From positions 11,030,183-11,094,182 of the forward strand of contig OY987238.1 in NCBI GenBank assembly GCA_963920705.1: a stretch of DNA of 64,000 nucleotides, in the 5' to 3' direction. Made by a program: the position numbers and the translations under genes. The notes below the pieces were generated by a model. It did no database searches. It was not told where the DNA came from and was given only the letters and a program-made list of their open reading frames with translations. Each line of letters begins with the position of its first letter. The stretch's first letter is position 1. Shown here piece after piece: positions 11,001 through 23,716 of this stretch. This DNA comes from Odiellus spinosus (lineage: Eukaryota > Arthropoda > Arachnida > Opiliones > Phalangiidae).

Positions 11001-11769
11001 GAAAAATCCATTACAGGCTGACTTTAATAAGTGTATTCCAAGAATAAAAATACTAAGCTTGAATTAGATTTAAATTGAAATTTTCCAAGAAGATTAACAT
11101 TAACAATTGGCTCGGCTAGGAGTATAGAGAAATAGAGAGGAAAGAAGAGAGAGAGTGTGTGTAGTAGAATTCTCGAGGGTCTGTCAAATCACGACCTCGC
11201 GGCCGTCGGCTCGCGGAAAAGATCTCTCTAGCGAGCCAATGGCTTATATATGGTATACCGGATAGTTTTCCCTCCTCGAAAAGGCATTAGTTTTCAATTA
11301 GCTTTTCGCAGTCTCCAGAAATTTTGAATGTTCTAAGCCAACCCCCCTCTCTTTCACACACGCACTTTCTACTTTCTACTCCCTTTTAGTCCCACTCTCA
11401 TTCCTACAAAGTTTAATAGGTTAATACGATGGGGAAACCTAAGCCTTTCCTTCCCTCGCCTCTCAACCCACCCATATCGCGCTCCTTTTCTCAGACTTTT
11501 AGGGTAGAATGATGTGATGGCATCCATTTTCTCCCCTCCCTCTCATTGGTGGATAACGAACGACTCCTATATCTTATCATTTTCAAAGCAAAATGGTATA
11601 ACTCTTAAAAAGCAGTAAATTTTACCAAATTACTTAAAATATTTCTTACTCGAGAGTTAAGCCTAATTGCATCACTTAATTGAAATAAAGATGAACATTT
11701 CAATTTTATAAGTTTTGATTAAATTTTCCTGAAAAAAGATTTAAACAAATTGCATCTTATATTTTTTAA
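11001..11769. other. Intergenic DNA with GC-rich, CT-rich stretch
   Basis: 11130-11560 is richer in GC and in CT/GA tracts than its surroundings. It contains GCCAATGG immediately before TTATATATGG (11236-11253), a promoter-like arrangement. No downstream coding frame supports a gene. Confidence 0.35.
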
Positions 11770-11878
11770 TAATTAAAGTTGGTGAATTAAAATAAAATAA
11801 TTGCTTAATAGACTTCAAGTTAACTTATCCGAAAATATAATTAAATTATTCGTATCCCAGATATGAGTTTGGATAAAA
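11770..11878 (+). repeat. Family G repeat fragment
   Basis: Contains AGTTAACTTATCCGAAAATA and a later TTTGGATAAAAA, matching the central part of the family G copies. It abuts the truncated family A element directly. Confidence 0.45.
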
Positions 11879-12192
11879 ATAGGCTTAGCTGGATTCATGG
11901 AGATCACCTGAACTCCCCATATAAGGTCTAACGACCAATGACATTGATCGATGGCTCTTATATGAGGAATATAGGATCTTCATGATAAATGTTATTGGTC
12001 GCCTGTCCTTACACGGGGAGATATGAGGATATCTCCATGAATGCAGCTAAGCCTATTTTGATGGAAAGTTTTAAATTTATTTCTAGTTTAATATTTGTTT
12101 GTAATTTTTTTACTGTTATATATTAGGCCTATTTAAACGATAAGGAATCGATAAAAAATTCCTTGTTGGTTAGGTTTCATTCTACCTTTAAA
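11879..12192. mobile_element. Family A foldback element, left end truncated
   Basis: Begins at TAGGCTTAGCTGGATTCATG, and the inverse (GAATGCAGCTAAGCCTA) occurs near 12040. The right arm continues through TTTAAACGATAAGGAATCGA to the terminus TTCATTCTACCTTTAA. The outer left arm is missing. Confidence 0.75.
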
Positions 12193-14756
12193 CGACGTGT
12201 AGAAGCAAAACAATTAATGCTTTTAGTGATATTATCGTAAGCTTTCCATCTATCGTTAATATAATTAAATCGTTTTCAACTCGAAAAGTTCAACAAGATA
12301 ATTTTCTCTCACTTCGATGGGGCTTCAATAATAATGAAATTCATTAAGCCCATTCAAGATTACTAAAAAACCTGTGTGTTATGTGATCCCACGCACGAAC
12401 AAAAGACCTATGTCGTTGTTGTTTTATCCCTAGTAAGCAAAGGCTTCACGAGGGAGGTTAAGTCATATAAAGGTATAAGGGTGTTTCATTATTGTATCGT
12501 GTCGGATCCGTCCGATCCCCTCTTGGTTTTGATGCACAGGGCTTTTAAACAGATTAAAAGAGGCATATCCCCCTCTTCTCCACAATATCCCCTTTGGCTG
12601 AGTTGGTTCGCTCGACCAAGCTGTTATTTTTTGACCACCACCTCTTTTCGACCACGCGTCGGTCCCTTTAAGCTTGTCACGGACCAAGTGTGTTCCCGCA
12701 CCCGTGTTGCCCCTTTTAGGACATCGTTTGATACATTATTCAGAGGGAGATGCGCCCAAAATGCCCCCGCCACCCCTCCTTCTAAAACCCCAAAACCCCA
12801 AGCTGGTGTTTTACAAAGGGATGATGAAAAAGTTAATTTAAAGTAAAATTTCAATTAACCGAATAAATATGGTACGTATTCTCTTCCTATTAAACATTTT
12901 TTTAGTTCTATATGTATGTGTGTCTGTCAGTCTGTCGGGAACGTTAAAGTATACACATGAAGTTAGCAAAATGAGAAATGAAAGCGAATACTGATACACA
13001 ATGATAAACTTCATTGGGAAAAAATTGTTAATTAATGTAAACTCTACTTGAACATTGACAATAGAAGCTTGGTTTTATATTAAATTGGAATCGAGCGTGT
13101 TTTAATTTCATTTGTATAATTTGGATGGTTAATTTAAAAGTTAAAACAATTGAGTTGTGAATATTTAAACAAGACGTAGAGTTCTTTTTTAATTTCTCGA
13201 TAATTTAATCTCGCAACCGATTTTAATTCTTTAAATATTAAACTTTATCACGTAGATGATTAAGTTTATCTCTGAAAACCCGCCTTTCTCTGAATAAATT
13301 ATAAAGATGGTAAAAATGGTTTGCGAACTAAAAATCTGAATATATCGCTAGAAGAAAATATATTTTCCCAACTCAATGGTTAAAACACTTTTTGCGATGT
13401 TTAACAAGAGGTTTAAGTTAAATAAATTTAGTTTCGTGAATTAAATTATATTTAAGTGAAGGAAAACATGGTTTCTGGGGTCGGTATGAAAGATAATTTT
13501 GAAGAGAACCAAAACGAAGGGATCCAGAGGAATTTCAGTAATTATAATATTACGTATATGATTATGCTACAATTTTTTAAGCCCATAATTTTTGACGTGT
13601 AAGAGCTAGAACTTTACGCAATAAAATCATTTAATTTCACCTTTTCACTCTCTCTTTAAGCAACAGATAGTCAGAGCCCGTGGGAGAGGAAGGGGCCAAT
13701 GAGAGACCACGCTCTTTGACTGAAAATAATTATTAATTAAATGGGGGAAACAAAGGTTTGTGGTGTTACCGGCGTTTCTCCTTCACCCCTCTTCAAGAGA
13801 CTGGGACTTTTACCCCCGAAGATAAATCACCACTAACAGGGCGATTCGTTCTATAGCTTATATCCGTAGATGTGAGGGAATTATTCGATGTATAAGGTTT
13901 AATAGAGTGTAAGGTACGATGGTATAAAGTCGTGCACGTTAGCAATTGGTAACACAGTTATCTTTACTCTCCCCTAATATCACTACATTAATACTACTAC
14001 ATACTAACCCTTGGTACATTATTCAATACATATATTTAGAATCAGCACGTAAAAGCATACGCAAAGCTATAATAACTTCTATATCGAGATGGCACCACGC
14101 TCAAAGCTAGGATAAAGCCTTTACCTCTATTATTTTTGGACTAAGAGATAGAGGGAATCTAGATTCGGTGGCGCTGCCACTTTGAGATGGAATTTATTAC
14201 ACGGAGAAAACTAATTTTGTGGCTAGGATGAATATACGGTCTCTATATTCCCAGACTATGTGTAACTACCTTTGGAATATTCTTCTTCCAATCCCCGGTG
14301 GAAATGCCCAATCATTTATCTCAGTACTCTCTTGAGTTAAACTTGTATAGAATGAGGCTTAAATATTAACTCTTTGGGAAGAATTTCAGGTGTTTGTTAC
14401 TCATATTTAAAATTTAGTGACCGGTTGACTGACTCGCCTTTCGAAAAGTCATCCGCTGTAATTAGAACAGATAGGTAACTGGGGAGTATATTAACGTAAC
14501 TCGCAAAAGCTTGGTTTCTGATGATAGTGGTATCTACAATTAATTAAACCTAGAGCTGAAAGTATAGGCTTAACTTTAAAGTCTATTTCGGACAACAATT
14601 TAACTAATGGAGGTTTACTTTGGGTTACTTTGAGTGCTCCCGGAGCAATACAAAATACATTTAGTCAAGTCGGTAAAAATACATATTTTATAGCCGCCAT
14701 TTTTGAAATTTTTAAAATAAAATCCATTTTTTGTGATAATAATCTACTACTAAAAA
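12193..14756. other. AT-rich intergenic DNA with one 156-codon open frame
   Basis: The frame at 12376-12846 (+) lies in a GC-richer patch that is also largely open on the minus strand. It lacks recognisable domains and has a proline/serine/arginine-rich composition, so I do not call it a gene. No other feature is seen in this stretch. Confidence 0.4.
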
Positions 14757-15016
14757 ATGATCCAAGCTATCCGTTCGAATAAAATAATTTAAATAATAAA
14801 TTAATAATTTTAAATACTTAAATCACCATGGTTAATAAAATTAACATAAAAAATTCAATACCAATTCTAAGACCATTTTCGGATAAAAAGGGATACGAAT
14901 ATTAAATATTATTTTATATTCGGATAAGTTAATTAGAATGAAAAATGTATTTTTTAATTAAACGGATATTTGATTATAAGTATATTAGTAGATTCTATCT
15001 AATTAATTAAAGTTCT
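14757..15016 (-). repeat. Family G repeat copy, reverse orientation
   Basis: 14920-15016 (TTATATTCGGATAAGTTAAT to CTAATTAATTAAAG) aligns in reverse to the start of the 9171 copy and directly to 31711-31815. The earlier part (14757-14920) shares TTCGGATAAAAAG-like blocks. Confidence 0.5.
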
Positions 15017-15539
15017 ACCATCTCCGAGCGCAAATTTTAATAATCAAGTTGAAATTCACCTCTTCCCAACTTTTTTAATACTTACGGGTAACTTTGTTAC
15101 CTAGAGTATTTACCGAGAGACGGTATAACGACTTAAAATTTTGAAATCCTTAAAGATAAGTTTAATAATAATTTATATATCTCGCTTCTTTTAGTCTGGA
15201 AGTAAATATATTCGCGTATAATCACCGAACGGACTTTAAAAGCGGGTGTAGGTGAAGATATAGGCTGGTATTAAATATACGAGGCCGGAGAGCGGAAAGT
15301 CTAACGACACAACTACCCAGGGACTATATTAGTAGTATAACCTTAGCTGCCGGTCGGGCTGGGTTAAGCCAACGTATCATACGAAGTAGATTACCCGACC
15401 GGCGTAAAACGGTATACGCCCTCCACAATCTACCAAAAATATATAATACTAGTACAACGCTAATGGGCCATGCAGTGCGGTAATGCCAAAATTTGACGTA
15501 TATACAGTTCAAGGTACGCCAGTGTGAAGCTTGAGGAAA
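15017..15539. other. Intergenic DNA
   Basis: Nothing recognised. A minus-strand frame at 15324-15512 has no known motif. Confidence 0.4.
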
Positions 15540-16135
15540 ATGGTTTTGACGTCATCAGTATTAAGGAGACGTGATGCATTCTAATTTCTTTAAGATACAC
15601 CTATGGTTTACTTATTAAAAACAAAAATGAATATCCAAGATGTTTAGAAATATTGAGATCTGATGTCGTTAGAAAGAAGAAATATAAAAAATGATCTGAC
15701 GTTCTGATTGGTTTCAATAATGAACTGATTTTTCATCATTAGTGTTAACAAGATCTGATTTCATCACGATGCATATGGATTAGGACAATTAAAAAAAGTT
15801 CCGACATGATCGGGAGAAATATCTGACATAAAACATAGCTTTCCCTTCATCAGGATCTGAAAACATCAGGACGAATATAATTACTAATAATATAAGATCT
15901 GACATAATCAGGTTGTCAATCAAGATTAATAATATTATTACAAGATCTGATATCATTAGGACGTCAACCAGGTCAAATAGAGAGATCTGCCACGTTATCC
16001 AGTACAGAGATCATATCACCTCATCAGGCCAAATAGAGAGATCTGCCAACTCATCGAGCCAAATAGAGAGATCATCAAGACAAATAGAGAATACAGCCAC
16101 CAATACAGTCATCAGGATAAATATAGAGAGAAATC
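15540..16135. repeat. Degenerate tandem array (AGATCTGA…CATCAGGAC units)
   Basis: The motif pair AGATCTGA and (A)TCATCAGGA(C) recurs with irregular spacing, e.g. 15656, 15774, 15855, 15896, 15944. From 15970 it shifts to a shorter unit, AAATAGAGAGATC (15974, 16030, 16062). This looks like a decayed satellite with a younger short-unit end. The open frame 15913-16278 simply runs through the array (repeated GQIERS-like words) and is not considered a gene. Confidence 0.55.
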
Positions 16136-17817
16136 GAACGTCATTAAAGCAATATCGGAAATTGATCACTTCTATTCAGTTGAACATCATCACCGCCACT
16201 ATACCTAGCTATACCTCGGGACCCGTCGGTATACCCCCTCATATACTCTTCTATATTTATAGGGCCTGCCCGTTATAAAGTCGACTATACCCCCAAACCA
16301 CCGTCAACCATTTCCTAATTTTGATCATCAAGCGAGTTATATACGAAACGACCGGCTCGATCCGCTAGGCCTTGGTCTCAACCCCGCGATTCTAATACTT
16401 CTATATACTTTTCTATCCTCCAGGCCTAAGGGTAAGCCTTATATTCACCCACCCCTCTCTTTTCTGAGCCGTAATGGTGATTAGAGGCAAGAGAAGGCTA
16501 GAAGGGGGGTGTGGAATATACGAAACGGATGACAAAAGCCCGGTGGTGCGGCTCTAAGTCCCAGTCGCTCGCTGGACTAATATTGCAGCGAGGGTTCGCG
16601 CTTGGTAATACATTCGTCCCGTTGCCGCTCCAGCTGCCACGCGCAAATAAAATAAAATCTAGGAGAAGACTCCTTTAACGTTTCTAATATCAAAAGGGAA
16701 AACAAGGAGGATTAATAATGGAGAAGAAGTATTACCGTATGATTTTATTTACAGAATGTGTATGGATATTATAGGACGATTTGTATACCTGAATAACGCT
16801 TAGAATAATTTATATGTGTAAAAGTTTTTTTAAATAAGATTTATTTATGGAGATATATTAAAAAATATAAAATTTCAAATTATGAAGAGGTGATTAAAAA
16901 TTCAAAAAATTAATCTCCAGGATTGATGAGCAATATTCTCTTATCTATGAACGGTGTGGAGGATTATTCGAGATATTTAATAAAAATTTAAATTAAATAT
17001 TAAATGAGTTTATGAATAGTTTCAATTAATCTCAAATTAACCACCTTAAACGTTTAATTTTCTAGAATTAGAAATATCATCCATGCCTTAAATGTTTGCC
17101 ATGTATCACATGTCTCTACGAATTTTATACTTGGTTGGTGCTTTATTATGGGTGATATCATGAAAAATATGGAAATATTTCGTAAAAAAGCATTATACGC
17201 TTTATTGGTTTGTCAAAAATGAGATTAGGTACGTCAACTGCGTCCCCAAGAGGAGCGACATGATTGGAGGATCAAAATAAAGACCTTAATTTTGTTGGAG
17301 GCGTCAAACTTTTAATTTTAAGGTTAATAATTGATTAATATTTTAAACGTCTTCAAACTCCATATCGCGATATAACAATGCAATACTTCATCTCCAGTTT
17401 TTATACTCCTTGCATAGAAGACCTGATCAAGAATTCAGGGAAAGAGATATAATACCTCTGGGGAGTGTGCGCAGCATCTTTAAAGCCTTTTCCATAAATT
17501 CCAAGACAAATTTGGTATAGACTGATACGAAATTAGGGCGGTTATTGTCTTTTTTTAAGGGTTGATATACCCTCCTACCTTGTCGATACGGTTTTTTTGC
17601 TTACCGTATATAAAAGAAGAAAGGTTATAGTAATTTAGCCCGACGGGGAAAAAAACCAAACCGGGAAGGGGGTAGTACGGATTGAAAACGCTTAGACGAA
17701 ACTCCATTGAGATGGTCTATTTATCTAATAAAGTCTGGGTGACAAGACAATCGACTCCACCGATTTAAAACTGAACATTACTGCGTAATATTACAATCAA
17801 ATTTTGTTAAGCCTAAC
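16136..17817. other. Intergenic DNA
   Basis: 16200-16640 is GC-richer with many CpG but no supported gene. The remainder is AT-rich. Nothing else recognised. Confidence 0.4.
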
Positions 17818-18270
17818 TATTATATCGTTAATTTCATTGGTGTTTATTATATCGTTAATTTCATTGGTGTTTATTATATCGTTAATTTCATTGGTGTTTA
17901 TTATATCGTTAATTTCATTGGTGTTTATTATATCGTTAATTTCATTGGTGTTTATTATATCGTTAATTTCATTGGTGTTTATTATATCGTTAATTTCATT
18001 GGTGTTTATTATATCGTTAATTTCATTGGTGTTTATTATATCGTTAATTTCATTGGTGTTTATTATATCGTTAATTTCATTGGTGTTTATTATATCGTTA
18101 ATTTCATTGGTGTTTATTATATCGTTAATTTCATTGGTGTTTATTATATCGTTAATTTCATTGGTGTTTATTATATCGTTAATTTCATTGGTGTTTATTA
18201 TATCGTTAATTTCATTGGTGTTTATTATATCGTTAATTTCATTGGTGTTTATTATATCGTTAATTTCATT
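17818..18270. repeat. 27-bp minisatellite, ~17 near-identical copies
   Basis: The unit TATTATATCGTTAATTTCAT plus TGGTGTT (27 bp) repeats about 16.8 times with essentially no variation. Because 27 is a multiple of three and the unit lacks stops in some frames, it is open on both strands (nine-residue periods NEINDIINT on minus, LVFIISLIS on plus). The flanks carry degenerate ATTAATGAAAT sequence. The homogeneity implies recent expansion or gene conversion. Not a gene. Confidence 0.95.
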
Positions 18271-20249
18271 GTTATATAACAATAATTATTAATGAAATGT
18301 TATTTAATTTCTAATATATTATGTTAATTCTGATTTAAATTCCTACCTTTGTGATAAATAACTCGTAAAAAATACTACGTTTTACTCACATTTTAAACTT
18401 ATAAAATAGGGTTAGCGTCGCTTTAACTCTAACATAATGATTTCTTCTTGTTTCTAGGCGTCTCTCATACGGTACAAACATTAGCGTCGACGAAAAAGAG
18501 GGAGGAGAGGTCGAAATAATAACTAAGACAATTTGGATTAATAACGATAACCCGCGCGTCGTGGGTCTTTACCTAAACGGAATGACTTTGATTTAGAAGA
18601 TACGAGAGAGAGCTCGTAAAAAGGGAGGCGCAGACTAGGCCCTAAATTTGGGTTAATAGTCTATGAGGGTGGAATCATCGACGTCGCTCAAAAGACAAAA
18701 TTGCTTCTATAACAATATTTAAAGGGTGGGTGAAAAGACAAAATAACTCGAAAACTTATTAATGACTTATGGTAATTATAAAACCATGATATATTTGAGC
18801 TGATTTATCTGCAAGGCTCATTTTAGTATCAACAATTTACTTCTCACTCTCACTTTAAAGTGGGATTTTTGGATAAACGTATTTTACTGGCGCCTAAATG
18901 GTTCTTACGTCTAGGACTAGGTTCTATTGGCCCTTTAGTTTAAGGTACAGTTGGTCGTTAGTTCATAATTCTTAACTTGTTTTAGGCCTTTTTCTTGTAG
19001 TTAGATTTCAATTCTAATACTGGTATTTTTACTTGAATTATGACATTATCATCTTCATTTAGCGAGCTCCAAGGGATCTCGGGACATGCCCTGATTCTAC
19101 TAAGTCACCCAAATAAATCTGGAAAGGTAGCTTCAGCCTAAATGTTGGCTCTGCCATACACTTTGACGCGCGAGTGTTAGAACACTTCTACAGGCGCAAT
19201 GGAAAACATTACAGCTTACAACTACTACCTTTTCTTATAGAGTTTAACATTTTGTATCAATCCGCCTTCATTTTTCTCAATTCGATCAACACACTTCTAA
19301 AATAATTTAAGATCAGTACGACATGATTTCGGGCACGGTTTTTTCTATTTTAAATTTAAGGGTACACGTCAAAGATCAAGAAAACAATATTATCTCACAG
19401 TTGTTTCGCGTAACATCCATTTGATTACGTCATATAATTGTGCCTCATCAAAATTCATACACCAAAATTTATTTTATAAACGTGACAACCCTCCCAGATG
19501 AAAATAAATTTTGAATTAGAGTTTTAAGATTAAGCATCGTACTTAGAAAGTAATTAAACTAATATAATTTAAATTTAAGTCATTCATATATGCAAATATT
19601 TCAGTTTCTTGACCCTTTACTTATTAATTTATATCAGTGCGAACTAGTCTAAGTTTCAAAACTATTTCACGCCTAAGTATGCTACAAAACAGTCTTTGTT
19701 AAGCGGCGATTTGGTCCAAATAGACCATATCACGCTAACTACAATTCAGAGATTATAAATGGAGCAAAATTCGACGAAATCGAAGCGAATGTCCCCTCCC
19801 CTACATCAACTGCACGCGTGCGGCGGTCCAATCGATATAGTAATGGAAGATAATTTGGTGGACGTGAAATCGTCAAGTATTTATAAGCGCGCAGGCTTCG
19901 ATTTCGTGACAAAAATACTAAAACCCGAGAGAGATCGAGAACGAACGAAATAGAAAGGTGGACGAATGAAAAAAAAAGTGTTGCGCAATACACAGTGTCT
20001 GCTATATTGAGAGATAAAATATGAATTCGTGGTCTTATTTTACACCCTCGGAATATTTAGATTTTTAATACTATTTATTTTAACCTTTGGGATGGCTGTA
20101 CGCTATTAAAGTTTGTATTTACATTTCTGTTATTTTAAATACGAAATTCCTTTTCAAAAATTTGTTATTTCTAACTAAACAATCTATCACTCGTGAAAAA
20201 TGCAATTTTTTCATCATTTGACTTTGCATCGAAGGGGAAAGTGACAAAA
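18271..20249. other. Intergenic DNA
   Basis: Contains TTTAAAGGGTGGGTGAAAAG at 18718, possibly an old TTAA-type element end. A 64-codon frame at 19759-19953 (+) is charged and GC-richer, but has no homologue I recognise and no supporting context. No gene called. Confidence 0.4.
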
Positions 20250-20490
20250 GCCGCCTTGGAATCGATTTAAACCGTTCCAAAACGTTTCGATATTGTCGTG
20301 TGAAAGGAAAACCCGTCTTTTCTCGAATCGATTCGATTTCTCGAAACTGCTTCGGGAACCAGTTTCGCACCGATTTGGTTTCAACAACAGATAAAGGTAC
20401 AATAAAATCGATTTATAAAGATAATACGTAACGCTGGCGAATTGATTTTACCGCTTCAAATCGATTAAGAAATGCTAGTGTGACCGTAGC
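20250..20490 (+). mobile_element. Family C element
   Basis: Starts GCCGCCTTGGAATCGATTTA and ends GAAATGCTAGTGTGACCGTA. It has the family's ACTGCTTCGGGAACCAGTTT core and paired AATCGATT motifs. Slightly shorter than the 5020 copy. No coding capacity. Confidence 0.7.
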
Positions 20491-23310
20491 TTTGATTTTA
20501 GCTGGACGCGATTTTGAGAGTGTGATATACCTTGAAAAAGTTAGCTTTCAATATTCTTAAAAGGTGGAAATCTAATTTAATTTTTAACTAATATTTTCCC
20601 TTTAAACTAATTTTTTAAGTTTTATTTGTCAGGTTTAAAATTAGAGTGAAAGTTAGAGATAAATAACAGTCAAACCCTGCTCGCTTTGATGCGTATTTCA
20701 TCCAGGAAAAGCTAAATATACGTCTCCCGATTAATTTGTTCTACAAGTTGAACGTATTTTTGGTTTATTAAAGTTTTAAGTAGCTTGGACAATCTTGTTA
20801 CAATTGCTATCCTCCTCTAAGCAATATAACCAACGAAGCGAGCTAAGGTTAGTCGATTCCATAAAGGGGGGGGGGGGTTGCGGGAATGGACTCCCTGTCG
20901 AATATTCGTGGCGCGTTATTAGGAGAAGGATGGTAAGATAGCTGGTCTATTGTAGAGAAGTTTTTTTTCCCCTTTAGATATACGTTACTTTACCACCGGG
21001 TACACCCCCGTTATAGTGGTTTTCCACAGCGTATAGAGTCAATCTAATACTTTCCCAGGCTTCTATATTTTCTTTCTTTCATCTATATACAAACTACTTC
21101 CGGCCAGAAGAATGCTCGAGTAAGAACTATACACTTTCGTGTGTATATAACAAATAAAAAAGAAAAGACATTCAATACCGAAAAGGGGACCATATGAGCT
21201 AAGCCTTGGCTAAGTTTACGTTTGGATACATATTGCCAACTAACGTACCGTGATCAACGCGAGCTCTAACTATATATATAAAACAATATACTGTGTAATA
21301 AGAAACAATACTTAGAACTACTTTATGTATATGGATTTTTTACATCGTATACCATTCCGCCTTGCAATCGTCAGTTATTGTATTCTAAACTGTCACCATT
21401 CTTATAGATAATGCATCCATTTTTATCTAAGCTAACAAATTCTAGCGTTAATATGTAAACTATCTTTATACCGGTATTCAAATCATGGTTAAAGATTTAC
21501 TACAGGTCTTATTTAACAAAAAGCAGATTATATCTCGAGAGCAAACTTTTAAGGAAAAAATATTCTAAGCAGATATCTGTTATTCCCTTTCAAAACAAAG
21601 AAGCCGCCAGAAATATCCAATAGCAATAATATAATAATATATAGTTTGTTACATCTTGAGTTTGCAGCACGTGCAAAACTAGGGAACCAAGTTATCCTTA
21701 TAATTTGTTTAATTAGAGATATAAAGAGAGTATAAACTTGCGCCTGTTACCAACTTGAGGTAGAATTAACTATTTAAATGTTTCCTAAGATGTGAATATT
21801 TCATTTAATTGGAAGTGAATGAGAAGAAAATATATATTTCAACAGACGGTTATTAAAATATTGTGAAGTTTCATAAATTTAACCTTAAAGAAATAATAGC
21901 AGCTACAGGAGAGTAGCGATTAGTGCATTTTAGGATAACCCATCCACGCTCTCGACGCGAAATTCAACTAGTGTATAGAATAGCTGAGTATAATAAGAGG
22001 ATTACGTTTTCCGAGAAAATGAACCCTTCTTATAAAAGAGAAGAGAGAAAAAAAGCACCAAAAGGGGGAAATACAATAGATATAAAAATGATGGCTCAAC
22101 GCCGACCATCATTGAATAAGATTTGAGGAGAAATAAGAAAATATATTTTAGATACACCGCAAAATGAGTGTAAAACTACTAATATTGAAGTAATTGTGTA
22201 CTTTCTTAAGATCAAAGAGTAGAAAAAAATATTTCCTCGTACTAAGTGTACAATTTTGAAGCAAAATACATTAAATTTGATTTTTAGTGTGCGAAATATT
22301 AAGGTATTTGAGGAAAAGCAGAAAATTAACCCGCAAACATAAGGCAGCAAACGTTTTTGAGCATTTTCCAGACTATTAATCTAATTTATATATTATATCA
22401 GTTAAATTTTCGACGGTATATTCATCAAAGTTTTAATCCTCTGAGTGTAGAAATTTTTAAAAATAACTTTGGCTTGCTATTTTTTATAGATACTTCCCCA
22501 TGGAGCTACTCCTGTAATTTCGGCTTTCCGACGAAACATATTCGTTGCTGAGCCCAAATTACACCTACATTTGATTTCAAAGTCGACTTTGGAGGAGCTT
22601 TAGATATTAAAAACCAATTTTTGCTTTTATCCCCACATTTCAAAACAAATTTTATAGAATAATAAATTATCATTTTGATAATTAGCTAGAAAAGATCATG
22701 AATAACAATTACCATGGTAATTTAACACCAGATTTATAGCTCTTGACCCGCAAACCCTCTTATAACTCCAATATAAGCGGTAATATGGTAACTACAAGTA
22801 TTAAAAGCCATCTTGTTTTCATATCCCCCATAATATTACTTTTTTTTGCCCAATAGAGATTGTTTGCTTAGAGGTTACCAAGGGTGAAACGTAGGAAAAA
22901 GAGGGGAGAGGTGGTTAGAAACAAGATTAGAAATCTTATTACTTACACTAATAAAATAGCATCAGAGTCTCCATGTACAGTCCACGTAAGTAGAGATATA
23001 TATATATATATATATAGGATAGTTCGTTGCAAGATGATCATCCTCTGTTTCAGTTGCCGCAAACTCTGCAAAGAAAAAGATAAAAAGGCTTTCAGTTTAA
23101 ATTACGGCCCTCTTTCGCTTCCTAAGCTTAATCAAGATTAATTACAACCCTATCCGTATAAAGGCCCCTTTCTATCTACTTTAATAATCCACATCCAATG
23201 TGAAAATTTCAACCAGAGCTTTTTTTTTCTTTAAGGAAAATGAAATTTTGTAAACGCAGTTTAATTTCTAAATTGAAACAAGCAATTTTTCATAAATTAA
23301 AATGATTTTT
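20491..23310. other. AT-rich intergenic DNA with simple repeats
   Basis: Contains a G12 run at 20866-20877 and a (TA)n run at about 22997-23017. Several 60-90 codon frames here lack motifs. No gene recognised. Confidence 0.45.
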
Positions 23311-23716
23311 TTAAAGGGAGAATGCAACCTAACAACAAGTAATTTTTTTATCGATTCCTTATCGTTAAAATATGTCTAATCAAACACTAAAAAAAATTGC
23401 AAACCATTTATTGAACTAGAAATAAATTTAAAACTTATCGTCAAAATAGGCTTAGCTGGATTCATGGAGCTATCCTGAACTCCATGACCCATGACAGTGA
23501 TCATGGAGATCCAGAATTCCCCATATAAGAGCCATCGATCAATGTTATTGGTCCTTATATGGTGAGTTCAAGTGATCTCCATGAATAAGTATATTTTCCG
23601 GATAAGTTTTAAATTTATTTCTAGTTTAATATTTGTAGTCAAATTTGTTTACTGTTGGATTAGGTTAATTTAAACGAAACGGAATCTCTTGTTTATAGGT
23701 TTCATTCTCTCTTTAA
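23311..23716. mobile_element. Family A foldback element, complete (TTAA-flanked)
   Basis: Starts TTAAAGGGAGAATGCAACCT and ends GGTTTCATTCTCTCTTTAA. The arms pair through ATCGATTCCTTATCG, AACTAGAAATAAATTTAAAA and AATAGGCTTAGC. TTAA at both ends. The outward splice-donor-like site is mutated (GATAAGT) in both arms. No coding capacity. Confidence 0.88.

Noticed and set aside
12376-12846. 156-codon open frame
   Set aside because: Low-information composition, no motif, and the opposite strand is also open. It lies in a GC-richer patch where stops are rarer.
17818-18270. Possible CRISPR-like array
   Set aside because: Head-to-tail units without spacers, in eukaryotic-looking DNA.
17797-18292. Two 160-codon frames on opposite strands
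   Set aside because: Both are by-products of the 27-bp minisatellite. There is no start context, domain or non-repeat coding sequence.
19759-19953. 64-codon charged frame
   Set aside because: No homologue recognised, no splice or promoter context, and partly open on the other strand.
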